Shown here: positions 1 through 8,046 of the stretch, piece after piece
How positions within the stretch are numbered: position 1 is the stretch's first letter
Layout of the letters: every line of letters begins with the position of its first letter
NCBI RefSeq assembly: GCF_000331305.1
Contig: NZ_KB217483.1
Location: 105,534-169,533, forward strand
From: Calothrix sp. PCC 7103
GTDB taxonomy: Bacteria; Cyanobacteriota; Cyanobacteriia; Cyanobacteriales; Nostocaceae
Direction of reading: 5' to 3'
Length of the DNA stretch: 64,000 bases
Program-made: the position numbers and the translations under genes
Notes under the pieces: generated by a model
Databases searched by the model: none
Seen by the model: the letters and a program-made list of their open reading frames with translations, nothing else
Told to the model about the DNA's origin: nothing

Positions 1-288
1 TATTTCTGCCAGAACAAAATGCTTAATTTTCAATATTATTTTTGTTAGCTATACTTAAATAGTAAAAACTATTAATCAATTTTTAGTTAATTAAATATAG
101 CGCTTGTAATTAAATTGTAACTTATCAATATTTAAGATTTAAACTTGATGCCTTTAACATAAGCATTCAATTAGTCAATAATACTAAATAACTATTTAGT
201 TTTTATGAGCTAAATTTTTATTGATATAATCATATTTTATCCAAAAAAACTGTGTTTTTAAACACAAATTTAGATGCGCTTACCCTGA

Positions 289-549
289 CTAATTTTAGAT
301 ACTAATGTATTTTCTGGTAAAAAAGATTTTCTTGATAAAACGGCAGAATGGTTTTATCAAGGGCATAACCCGTTTATTTATGAAGGTATTTATCAAATTG
401 ATGGTAATTCTGTGAAATTCTCGGTAGTACACGAAAAATCTGCTATTGAATATCAGGGTGATATTGGAATGTATGGTTACACACTTTTACTTACTTGCTA
501 TTGTCGCACTCGCCATTATAATTTTATTAATATACCAAATCTCAAATAG
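289..549 (+). pseudogene. truncated unknown gene (3' end only)
   Basis: The frame is open from just after a TGA at 286-288 to a TAG at 547-549 (87 codons) and reads like real protein, with AEWFYQGHNPFIYEGIYQ followed by VHEKSAIEYQGDIGMYG. There is no ATG near its beginning; the first in-frame ATG is at 469, past the conserved-looking part. I take it as the 3' part of a gene that lost its start. I do not recognise the family. The DNA on both sides (1-288 and 550-919) is AT-rich and shows no other gene. Confidence 0.35.
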
Positions 550-919
550 AAAAAAAAGATTATTATATTATCTCTGAAGGGTGACAAAGGCGCCTAAACC
601 GCGAATTTCAGGCATCACGGAGAGCGTAAATAACTGTTATTGACTACTAAGGGCGCGCTGATTACTAATAATTACAAGTAACACCAGTTAACTAAATAAA
701 TATTTCAATACGTACTAAAATTAAAAAACGGCGCCGTTATTGAGGTAGAATTGATGTAATTTAACATTGCTGCATTAACCCATAAGTAAAAATTTAGAAG
801 TTGTCACATTTGATGACAACTTCTGGAGGCTAGTTGTACAAAGGCTCTTATTGCTTTATGAGGATTCTTTTATCTGCAAAAACCTTAGTAGCTTTTCCTA
901 TTTAGAATTTCAAAATAAA
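550..919. other. intergenic stretch, no gene seen
   Basis: I see no convincing coding frame on either strand. The stretch holds two GGCGCC palindromes (about 589 and 732), like most of the window. Nothing else stands out. Confidence 0.5.
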
Positions 920-1168
920 TTAGTTTAAGCATAGCAATTCATCCTCACCTGCTATTTCTGACTCTGCTAATTCATCACAATAGCCCAGTGGATAATCAAA
1001 AACGATTGTGTAATTCCAGACGTTATCATCATCAAGACGTAATCCAGTAACTCTACCAATAGCCCACTTACTTACTTGGCAGTTGCTTCTCATGCCGAGG
1101 CGCGAGTTAAATGTGTATTTTGGAGCTTTAGCGCAAAAATGAGCGAATTGTATTGTAACAAGGTTCAT
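920..1168 (-). CDS. small hypothetical cyanobacterial protein
   Basis: The 82-residue product starts MNLVTIQFAHFCAK, continues with a region ending WAIGRVTGLRLDDDNVWNY and has an acidic tail. A Trp-rich central part followed by an acidic end is common among short accessory proteins of filamentous cyanobacteria, but I cannot name the family. The frame is open upstream to 1291. I chose the internal ATG at 1168 because the extension is basic, low-quality sequence. No function can be assigned, and no neighbour is close enough to suggest an operon. Confidence 0.45.
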   Translation of the reverse strand: MNLVTIQFAHFCAKAPKYTFNSRLGMRSNCQVSKWAIGRVTGLRLDDDNVWNYTIVFDYPLGYCDELAESEIAGEDELLCLN

Positions 1169-1638
1169 ATTTTTGTGTGATAAAAATACAAAAGTATTCA
1201 ACTTAAATTCCGGCGTGAGCCTGAAAATATATTTTGAGATTACGCAAAGATTGTATTTGAATCGTTTGACACACATCTTTACGAATTTCATTCATGCAAT
1301 TACTCAAATGCATATAAATTTTAATTATTCAAATTCATTACATTTTTTTACAATTACTAATGATGTAATTTTATATGTATATTATATCATTTTTAGTTGA
1401 TGAAATTGTGATTAAATCATTGCTAATTATCAAATTTAATAACTTTTTTAATATCTATATCAGTGCTTTACAATATTTATATTTTGATTTATTTAATGCT
1501 TTTGTACTATGCATTGAATCAATATTGCGGCGCCGCTAATCTTGTTTAACCCACGCTGTTGTTATTTAATCTTGTATGAGATATGAAAATTTTCCTCTTA
1601 TGTCAAAGCTTTTTGTTCAGGAAAAGTTTAGCTTAACG
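1169..1638. other. AT-rich intergenic stretch
   Basis: Very AT-rich DNA between two minus-strand genes. The only short frames here lack coding character. A GGCGCC inside a GC-rich palindrome lies near 1530. I see no terminator or promoter that I would defend. Confidence 0.5.
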
Positions 1639-2308
1639 TCAACTAACGTAACCAAGTTCAACGAGAACGTTATAAAGTTCTTCTTCAAAACGCTGGTAAG
1701 CAGGAACCTCTCGTAATCGCTCTAACCGCACCCGTTCACCAATTGCATCAAAAAAATCGGCGGCTTTTCTCTTGGAACGCCGTTTACCACCAGCAACTTT
1801 TACATAAGCTTGCTCAAATATTTGCTTTGGGTCAAGTATTCCCTCTACTTCACGAGCTTTTGTTGGGATACCTAGTGCTGCATTATCTAAAACTGTGCCA
1901 AATGCACTTCGCAAAGCATCCCCGTCTGCCAGTGTCCAAGCTTCCATTTCTCGAACTGGCACAACTCCTACAATTCGCTCATTCTGGCTGCTCAATTCCA
2001 AAATTATGCGTTGCTCTGCAGGCTGAATTCGTTGTTCATAGGCTGCTGCGGAGTCCCCTGCTCCATCAGTATGGACAAATAAAATGTTAAAAGCTCCTTC
2101 AGCTTCGCGCGCTGCTTCTAAAATTTGAGTAGCAAGGTCAGCGTCACGGTAGTTAATGGGTGTATACAGTCCTAAAACTTCCCCCACTTCGATGGTAGAG
2201 CGACTTCTACGCTTTCCACAAATCTTCTGTCGCGCGTCGCAACACTGGTGGAAAAAATCTATAGTCAGTTGGTCCTTCAGCAAAAATAGCTAAACCTAGA
2301 TAACGCAC
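1639..2308 (-). pseudogene. TOPRIM/DUF4276-like partner of the OLD-type ATPase, frameshifted
   Basis: Most of the gene is open from about 2225 to 1639 and encodes a DUF4276-like product, including an ILFVHTDGAGDS stretch typical of the acidic part of the TOPRIM fold. The expected N-terminus is in a different frame. From a GTG at 2308, five bases after the stop of the ATPase gene, one reads VRYLGLAIFAEGPTDYRFF and then PPVLRRATEDL, which is the conserved first strand (AEGPTD) of this family, before hitting a stop near 2210. Joining the two frames around 2220-2230 restores a normal protein. So this is a one-base indel, a sequencing error, or less likely a programmed shift. A TTG start at 2283 in the main frame would skip the AEGPTD motif. 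DUF4276 genes commonly follow AAA ATPases in two-gene defence-like loci. Confidence 0.65.
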
Positions 2309-2313
2309 GCGCT

Positions 2314-3675
2314 TTAGCTCTCCCGTTCTACACTTTGTAAATACCGCTCAACCTCAAAACGACCTACATATTCTGGCGCCATTGCACCTGGCATTACAGA
2401 AGTTGCCACAGGTCGAATCCTAGTTTTACGATTTATTACACCAGCTTCTGGGTTAACCACACTTACCAAATCAGCAAACATTGCTTCCCCTTCCTCTAAA
2501 CAAGAGAGAACTACTGGGGAGTGACTGTTAAGTAGTATTTGAAATAATGGCTCGGTTTCATCTACCTCTTCACTGGTTATATCAGTTACCCCATTACGTA
2601 ATTTATCTATTAAAGTTTTCAAACGTCCAGGATGAACTCCATTTTCTGGTTCTTCAAAACATATTAATCCAGAATGTTTTGGGTCGTACAGGAGAGAAAG
2701 AAGTGCCAAAATTCTTAAAGTCCCATCGGAAACAACACGCGAACTAAAAGGTATACCGTCTCGATATCCAATTTCAATTTGGTACTCCTTATTTTTATTA
2801 TCCAGAGAAATATCTATATCAATGACTCCTGGAATTAGAGAAGCAAGTGCAGCGGCAATATTTGCTATGGCGCCTTTTGGTTGACTTTCACTCGCAGTTT
2901 GTGCTTGTATCCTTGCTAACACAGTAGCTAAATTTGCCCCATCTGGTTCTAATTCTAATGCTGCAATGGTAGGGCTAGGACGACGCAAGGAAGTAGGGTC
3001 AAGCTGGAGAAAATGCCAGGAATGTATTTCTTCGCGAATAGCATAAAGATGAGGGTATTCGTTGGTAGTAATACTTGAAAGTATTGTAGCTTCAGCATTA
3101 GCGGCTTTTCGATCCCGACCAGCAGCCTCACCATCTGGCATAATTTGAAAGCTACTTTTTCCATCTGTTTGAGTTGTGGTTAACCAAGGAGAAGAACGTC
3201 CATACTTGAGGAAGGTTTGCTTCCATTGTGCCGATATTTCTTTGGATTGTAACCATGAATCTGTTTCGGGCAGTATCGGTAGGGCAGTTTCTTTTACAAC
3301 TACCAGTTGTTCTATTCCTTGCTTATCCTGACGCAGTTCAATTTCTACTTCGTAACGCGCGCGCGAGTGAGAAATTCTTACCGTTTCTCCCCAGGCATCG
3401 CTTAACTCTGGTTTTAAAAGTAACTCGACAGCAAAAGCCATACGCTTGCTTCTTGAACCATCTGCAAGTAAACGAAATAGCTCAATTGGTTCGCCACGTA
3501 GACCAGTAAGTGAGGAACGCAAGTCATTTCTAGCTAAGTTAGCCAGTAAGCGAATCACATCAAATAAATTTGATTTACCTGTCGCATTTGGCCCTACAAT
3601 CACCTGCATTGGCGCCAAATCTAGACCGAAATTCTCAAAAGTTTTAAAACCATCTATTTCAATACGTGTTAACAT
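2314..3675 (-). CDS. OLD/RecF-like AAA ATPase (AAA_21 type)
   Basis: The product starts MLTRIEIDGFKTFENFGLD, the classic opening of the RecF/SMC/OLD ATPases. Walker A is VGPNATGKSN (about residue 30), a D-loop/Walker B region is ICFEEPENGVHP, and a C-terminal NSHSPVVLS follows. I chose the ATG at 3675 because the family begins at this methionine; the frame is open 57 bases further upstream. The next gene starts five bases after its stop and encodes a DUF4276/TOPRIM protein. ATPase plus TOPRIM pairs (OLD, PARIS and relatives) act as antiphage modules in which the ATPase senses and the TOPRIM nuclease cuts. Here the partner looks broken, so the module may be inactive. GGCGCC sites lie inside the gene. 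Confidence 0.8.
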   Translation of the reverse strand: MLTRIEIDGFKTFENFGLDLAPMQVIVGPNATGKSNLFDVIRLLANLARNDLRSSLTGLRGEPIELFRLLADGSRSKRMAFAVELLLKPELSDAWGETVRISHSRARYEVEIELRQDKQGIEQLVVVKETALPILPETDSWLQSKEISAQWKQTFLKYGRSSPWLTTTQTDGKSSFQIMPDGEAAGRDRKAANAEATILSSITTNEYPHLYAIREEIHSWHFLQLDPTSLRRPSPTIAALELEPDGANLATVLARIQAQTASESQPKGAIANIAAALASLIPGVIDIDISLDNKNKEYQIEIGYRDGIPFSSRVVSDGTLRILALLSLLYDPKHSGLICFEEPENGVHPGRLKTLIDKLRNGVTDITSEEVDETEPLFQILLNSHSPVVLSCLEEGEAMFADLVSVVNPEAGVINRKTRIRPVATSVMPGAMAPEYVGRFEVERYLQSVERES

Positions 3676-3721
3676 GCGTCTAAATAAATTAAAAGCTAGT
3701 TTATAAAAATTAAATATATTA

Positions 3722-4378
3722 TTATACAGCAATAATTTGGCTATACTCGGTTACTGCATCATACTGGTCAACCTGTTGGCGGTGTCGGTTTCCGTCCCGC
3801 CAAACTGGTTGACCCGAAGGGTCAGCCATACGCGAATATCTTGCAATTAGCTCTAAATCTAACTCAGGTAATAAAACACTTTGAGTAACTTTTTGATACA
3901 CACTTGCTTGTAGCGAATACACAGTAACTAGACCATCTTCCCAATACCAAACTTCTGGAACTCCCAAACGCTTATATATTTCTAGTTTATCGATACCACC
4001 GCTAGTAACTGTAACTTCCAAAATTAAATCAGGAATAGGTTTCTTTGTTTCTAAATTGTATGACTCATGCGGTTCGCAACGACCTTTATTGTCCTGTCTA
4101 CCGAGCGTTGCACTTCCTCGACAATAAAACCTAATATTTTTAATTCGCATGTATGCTTCAAGCAACATTGCAATTGTTTTCTTTAAGTCTTCGTGTTCAG
4201 AAAAAAATGGAGACATAATTTCGAGAACACCATCTAGATAAGTTAATCGGGCGCCTGTACCCGCAAGAGTAATATCAAGTTGTTCTAGCTGTTCCCAACT
4301 TACATCATGCAGCAAGACGTAATTACTAGACGGTGCTGTTTTGTTTTCGACGACTGGATAAGTAAGGGTCATAAACAT
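3722..4378 (-). CDS. Uma2-family (DUF820) putative endonuclease
   Basis: The 218-residue protein has the Uma2 layout: an LDGVLEIMSP segment, SEHEDLKKTI, then PIPDLILEVTVTSGGIDKLEIYKRLGVPEVW, which I split here as PIPDLILEVT and KRLGVPEVWYWE. The D..E-x-T/V core is that of the PD-(D/E)XK nuclease fold. The family is greatly expanded in cyanobacteria and its cellular role is unknown. The start is either the ATG at 4378 or a second ATG at 4372; nothing in the sequence decides. The gene ends 46 bases before the ATPase start and could be co-transcribed with it. Confidence 0.85.
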   Translation of the reverse strand: MFMTLTYPVVENKTAPSSNYVLLHDVSWEQLEQLDITLAGTGARLTYLDGVLEIMSPFFSEHEDLKKTIAMLLEAYMRIKNIRFYCRGSATLGRQDNKGRCEPHESYNLETKKPIPDLILEVTVTSGGIDKLEIYKRLGVPEVWYWEDGLVTVYSLQASVYQKVTQSVLLPELDLELIARYSRMADPSGQPVWRDGNRHRQQVDQYDAVTEYSQIIAV

Positions 4379-4518
4379 TTACCACGGGAAACTTGTTTAT
4401 ATATTATAGCAAATGCACGACAATTACGTTTAAAAACTATTTTTAAAATAGAGACTAAATAAAAAAATAACGCTTCAGGAAAATTTCGCTGACCCGTTAA
4501 ATATCCATATTGTGTACA

Positions 4519-5244
4519 TTACTGTTGATTCACATATTTGACAAAATTTGAAACTTTCCAGTTTAGACCGTGAACTCTATCAGCAATATTTGGTTTAGAT
4601 GAACTACCGTTACATAAAAAACAGTCTTCACATTTCGTCCTGTCATCTTCTGCATTGCGGCAAAGAACTTCATTATTACTTAAAGGTGCATCAGGAGGTA
4701 TAATTCTAAAAGTTCTCCAACCTTGATTTTGAGCTTGTTTTGCTTCTGAAGGGGTTTGCACTGATGCCATTAAATATTTCTTCCACCGCTTATCACACTT
4801 ATACCAAAAATGAGAATAGCCTGTCCACTTACTCGATGCTAAAATGATTGGCTCCCACACATCAAAGGGTACTGCTGTTGGGTCACCATAAGAACCAATT
4901 CTAATCGGATAGCGATAGTGTTCTATGATACTTATCTCTTTGGCGCCGAGCTTCTGGTAGGTTCCAGCTACATATTTACGGTAGATGTTATTAACGTTGC
5001 CAAGTTGAACGTAGCAACTTCCAGTTTGGCTCATTTTCATCGGGCACGACCCGCAGATCCCAGTGTCGAATCCTTGCTTTGCTGCATATGTAGGAAGGAA
5101 TTCTTGTTGCAAAATCCATGATTGTAATAATCTTCCAGTCCTGCGGTTTGGCGTAGGGTATACAAAACCAGTGAGTACTAGAAATATAGGGGAACCATCT
5201 ATTAAAGATGCCCCTTCCCAAACAAGGTAACTATTTTCTAACAT
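4519..5244 (-). CDS. Cys-rich phage/plasmid-type hypothetical protein
   Basis: The 241-residue protein has a run of cysteines arranged like a metal or Fe-S site: CGSCPMKMSQTGSC near residue 64 and RTKCEDCFLCNG near residue 205, with aromatic-rich sequence between. The first half contains PTPNRRTGRLLQSWIL. I have a general impression of phage and plasmid hypothetical proteins with this cysteine pattern, but I cannot name a family. The ATG at 5244 is the only sensible start. Flanked by 140 and 228 bases of non-coding DNA, it looks monocistronic. Confidence 0.6.
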   Translation of the reverse strand: MLENSYLVWEGASLIDGSPIFLVLTGFVYPTPNRRTGRLLQSWILQQEFLPTYAAKQGFDTGICGSCPMKMSQTGSCYVQLGNVNNIYRKYVAGTYQKLGAKEISIIEHYRYPIRIGSYGDPTAVPFDVWEPIILASSKWTGYSHFWYKCDKRWKKYLMASVQTPSEAKQAQNQGWRTFRIIPPDAPLSNNEVLCRNAEDDRTKCEDCFLCNGSSSKPNIADRVHGLNWKVSNFVKYVNQQ

Positions 5245-5472
5245 ATGTTGAGGGATGATTTTAAGAAGTTAAAAGGGTGAAGCAATTGAAAAACGTCGAT
5301 TAACAGCAAAAAGGGTGACAAATAAAGCTTTCTCACCCGGCTATTTACAAATATTGAAGTGTTAAGATGGAGAGGTATTAATACTTCAATACGCAAGTAT
5401 TAACTTTTAATTAATATCCCCCAGCATAATCTTTAACTGGAGGATAATCAGCATAAATACAACGACAGTAGC

Positions 5473-5862
5473 TTAGAAATAATTAGTCTCATCAACTATT
5501 TCTGACTGGTAGTTGATATTTGTGCGTTCTGCGTATTGCTGCCTGCGCTGCCATGATATTTGATTTTGTACGATTAGGTTGTCGAGAGTTTTACCAAATT
5601 TACGGCTAGCGTATTCCAATAATTGTTCTAGAGAATAGCGTTTTTCTTGAACTTTACCAAAATCATTAGAAAAGCGCTCTTTAAATTCATTCCAATCAAA
5701 CAATTCTTTTAGGGAACGCTTGGCAACCAGTCCAGAAAGTTCACGGATAGCGTAATATACTTTTGAGTACACACGTTCGGAGTAATCAACAACAGCGTAC
5801 TCACCTAAAATTGAAGTGTCGATTGGCTGGAAAGATGGCACAACAGATTTTTGCTTAGGCAT
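5473..5862 (-). CDS. small hypothetical protein
   Basis: The 129-residue soluble protein is rich in Lys, Arg, Tyr and Gln, and begins MPKQKSVVPSFQPIDTS. It is predicted mainly helical from about residue 30. No motif that I recognise. It precedes the Cys-rich gene on the same strand with a 228-base gap and follows another small gene, so a loose minus-strand cluster is possible. The basic composition would suit a nucleic-acid-associated plasmid protein, but this is only inference. Confidence 0.5.
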   Translation of the reverse strand: MPKQKSVVPSFQPIDTSILGEYAVVDYSERVYSKVYYAIRELSGLVAKRSLKELFDWNEFKERFSNDFGKVQEKRYSLEQLLEYASRKFGKTLDNLIVQNQISWQRRQQYAERTNINYQSEIVDETNYF

Positions 5863-5938
5863 ATTTAAGACTCCATTATCTTCATTTTTATACAGGGCGT
5901 CAGCCCAATAGTGTTAGTGTTCGTACAATTATTTGAGT

Positions 5939-6199
5939 TCACCACCAAGCTGAATCATCACAGTCAACCATCAAATCTTTCTTGTCACAGTACATTTGGT
6001 ACTCATTTTCTAATTGTTCCAAATCCACATCTATTGCAAGAAGGCGCGCTTCACACATTATTTCTCTAACATGCTCCTGCTCGCTTACACCCGCGTAGTA
6101 ACTCTTAATAAACTTGTCAGCTTTACCCAAAAATTTTTCAAGACTGGTGACAAAGCTTTGTTCATAGCTAAGTTGTTGAATCATAGATATTTTGACCAA
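5939..6199 (-). CDS. small acidic hypothetical protein
   Basis: The 86-residue protein has a helical middle (SLEKFLGKADKFIKSYYAG) and an acidic C-terminus ending DCDDSAWW. A second possible start is the internal ATG at residue 6 (6184). I do not recognise it. It lies 76 bases upstream of the 129-residue gene on the same strand. Confidence 0.4.
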   Translation of the reverse strand: MVKISMIQQLSYEQSFVTSLEKFLGKADKFIKSYYAGVSEQEHVREIMCEARLLAIDVDLEQLENEYQMYCDKKDLMVDCDDSAWW

Positions 6200-6664
6200 T
6201 TATTTCCATACTTCAACAGGCGTGAGCCGCTCCGAAATGGCGCCTTCAAGCGTGCATTATTCCAATGCAAACGAACGTTTGTTTTTTGTTACTCAACTGG
6301 CACCTAGCCACGAGCGGCAATTTTCTGCCACAGCCAGAATATCTCACGATTTATAAGCATTGCATAGTGGAATTCTTTTGTGTCTTGTGATGATGTAAAT
6401 TTTGTACCAGTTAAAGATTAATGGAATATTGGTTCGTTCTCTGGAGCGCGCGTACAAATGTCATATTCAGTTTTTGTTGCTTTATACAATTGGGAGCGTG
6501 CAGTATTCACAGAACCGTAAAAACACTCTTCCTTTTCCGTATAGGAATCTCACTTACAGTTTTTTGTACTGAAATTTGTTAAAAAATTATTTAAATAAAT
6601 AAAGATTAAGGGTTTTGAAGTATTCTCTTTAATACATCGAACTGCTATACTTGCAAATAAACTT
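6200..6664. promoter_or_regulatory. intergenic region with extended -10 for the signal-peptidase-like gene
   Basis: No gene seen in about 460 bases. Close to its right end is TGCTATACT at 6643-6651, a good extended -10 box. Transcription would then begin about 6658, only a few bases before the ATG at 6665. No Shine-Dalgarno sequence is visible, so the message may be nearly leaderless. This is a pattern match only. Confidence 0.25.
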
Positions 6665-7750
6665 ATGAAAAATAAGGAGCCTTGGCTTGCGGTCAATCTA
6701 TCAAAGATTTTTCCAGGTTTAGGACAAATATATTCAGGTGATAAAATTAGAGGCTATCTAATAATCCTGATTTGTATTGCTACACAAATAATTGCTTCAT
6801 ATATTATAATTAGCCCGACTGGAAATGTTTTGGTTGGTGTTGGATTTTTCTTAATAAGTTTCATCATTGGGATTTGGAATCTTTTCGACGCTTATAATTG
6901 TGTCAAAAAGAAGAATAATCAAGATTTTGAGTACAGTCGTCAGCAGAATAAAGACCCTTGGAAAGCAATGTTTCTATCCCAACTATTTTTGGGAATTGGA
7001 CATTTTTATATTGGAAAGTGGCTATTTGGGATATTTGCAGTCATTTTAATCATAATTAGCTCGCTGGCGCCAGGTTTATTTTCAGCAGTTACATCCTCGA
7101 TTGTAATTGCTTGGATTGCTTATTTAGCATATGTATTTGCCCCTGTCAAAAGAGAAAACTCGAAAAACTTAGCGTTTGTTGTAGCAATTTTTATCTTAAT
7201 CTCCACAATGTTTTCCGCAGCTTTACCATATATTAATAGAAAATATTTTATTGAAGCGCGCTGGATACCTTCAGGTGCAATGGAACCAACTTTACATGGT
7301 ACTCCAAACTTGTGGGAAGCCGACCGAATCTTGGTAGATAAATCTATATATCGTTTTCAAGCACCAGCAAGAGGCGACATTATAGTTTTTAAACCAACTG
7401 AAGAATTACAAAAAGAAAATTTTCAAGATGCTTTTATTAAACGTATCGTTGGACTACCAGGAGAAAAAGTAGAATTAAAAGATGGAAAAATTTATATTAA
7501 TAATAAACAATTACAAGAAGATAAATATCTCAGTCCAGGGCAAACAACATCAATGGATGTTTGTATTTCCGGTTCACAACAGCCTTATCTAATAAAAGCG
7601 GTAAAGATTCCTGACAATTCTTACTTAGCATTAGGGGATAATCGAACTCAAAGTTATGACGGTCGCTGCTGGGGTGTTGTACATCGTAAATTCATTATTG
7701 GCAAAGCCTTTAAAAGGTGGTTTCCTCTCAATCGCATATCAGGTCTATAA
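6665..7750 (+). CDS. lepB: signal peptidase I homologue with duplicated TM2-like N-terminus and Ala at the nucleophile position
   Basis: The C-terminal half (from about residue 195) is signal peptidase I: box B is IPSGAMEPTL, then RGDIIVFKP, the general-base region is FIKRIVGLPGEKVELKDG, and box E is ALGDNRTQSYDGRCWG. The family normally has Ser-x-Ser-Met-x-Pro, with the second Ser as nucleophile; here codon GCA gives Ala. The catalytic Lys (IKR) is present. The first 180 residues hold two TM2-like units (PGLGQIYSGDKIRGY and LGIGHFYIGKWLFGI) and five to six hydrophobic segments, which ordinary LepB proteins lack. It is either a non-peptidase homologue, or it uses the neighbouring Ser of PSG. 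The gene stands alone on the plus strand. Confidence 0.8.
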   Translation: MKNKEPWLAVNLSKIFPGLGQIYSGDKIRGYLIILICIATQIIASYIIISPTGNVLVGVGFFLISFIIGIWNLFDAYNCVKKKNNQDFEYSRQQNKDPWKAMFLSQLFLGIGHFYIGKWLFGIFAVILIIISSLAPGLFSAVTSSIVIAWIAYLAYVFAPVKRENSKNLAFVVAIFILISTMFSAALPYINRKYFIEARWIPSGAMEPTLHGTPNLWEADRILVDKSIYRFQAPARGDIIVFKPTEELQKENFQDAFIKRIVGLPGEKVELKDGKIYINNKQLQEDKYLSPGQTTSMDVCISGSQQPYLIKAVKIPDNSYLALGDNRTQSYDGRCWGVVHRKFIIGKAFKRWFPLNRISGL

Positions 7751-8046
7751 TCTCCTAGAACATCTTCTTAACAGTAATTTTAGCTTGTATATAACTTAAG
7801 TACTATATAGTATTTTACACGTTTTAGAGGATTTAACTTAGTCATTAGCATACTTAAGATACGGTTAACCAGACTAACCGAACATTTTATGATTTATTAT
7901 AAGGTGCCGTTAAATCACTAGTAAAATTTTATATCAGGCAATTGAGCATTAGAGATAGGCGCCTTTGTCAAGGATTGCTGTTTCTATGCTGTAGGTTGCG
8001 AACACCTGTTAACAGACTTGGCAGTTGATATTTACTATGGTTATTA
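7751..8046. other. convergent intergenic region
   Basis: The two flanking genes converge here. A weak inverted repeat CGGTTA...TAACCG lies at about 7863-7880, and a GGCGCC follows near 7959. The stem is short and lacks a clear T-run, so I do not call it a terminator. Confidence 0.35.

Noticed and set aside
7863-7880. Terminator hairpin after the signal-peptidase-like gene
   Set aside because: The stem is only 6 bp and no T-run follows.
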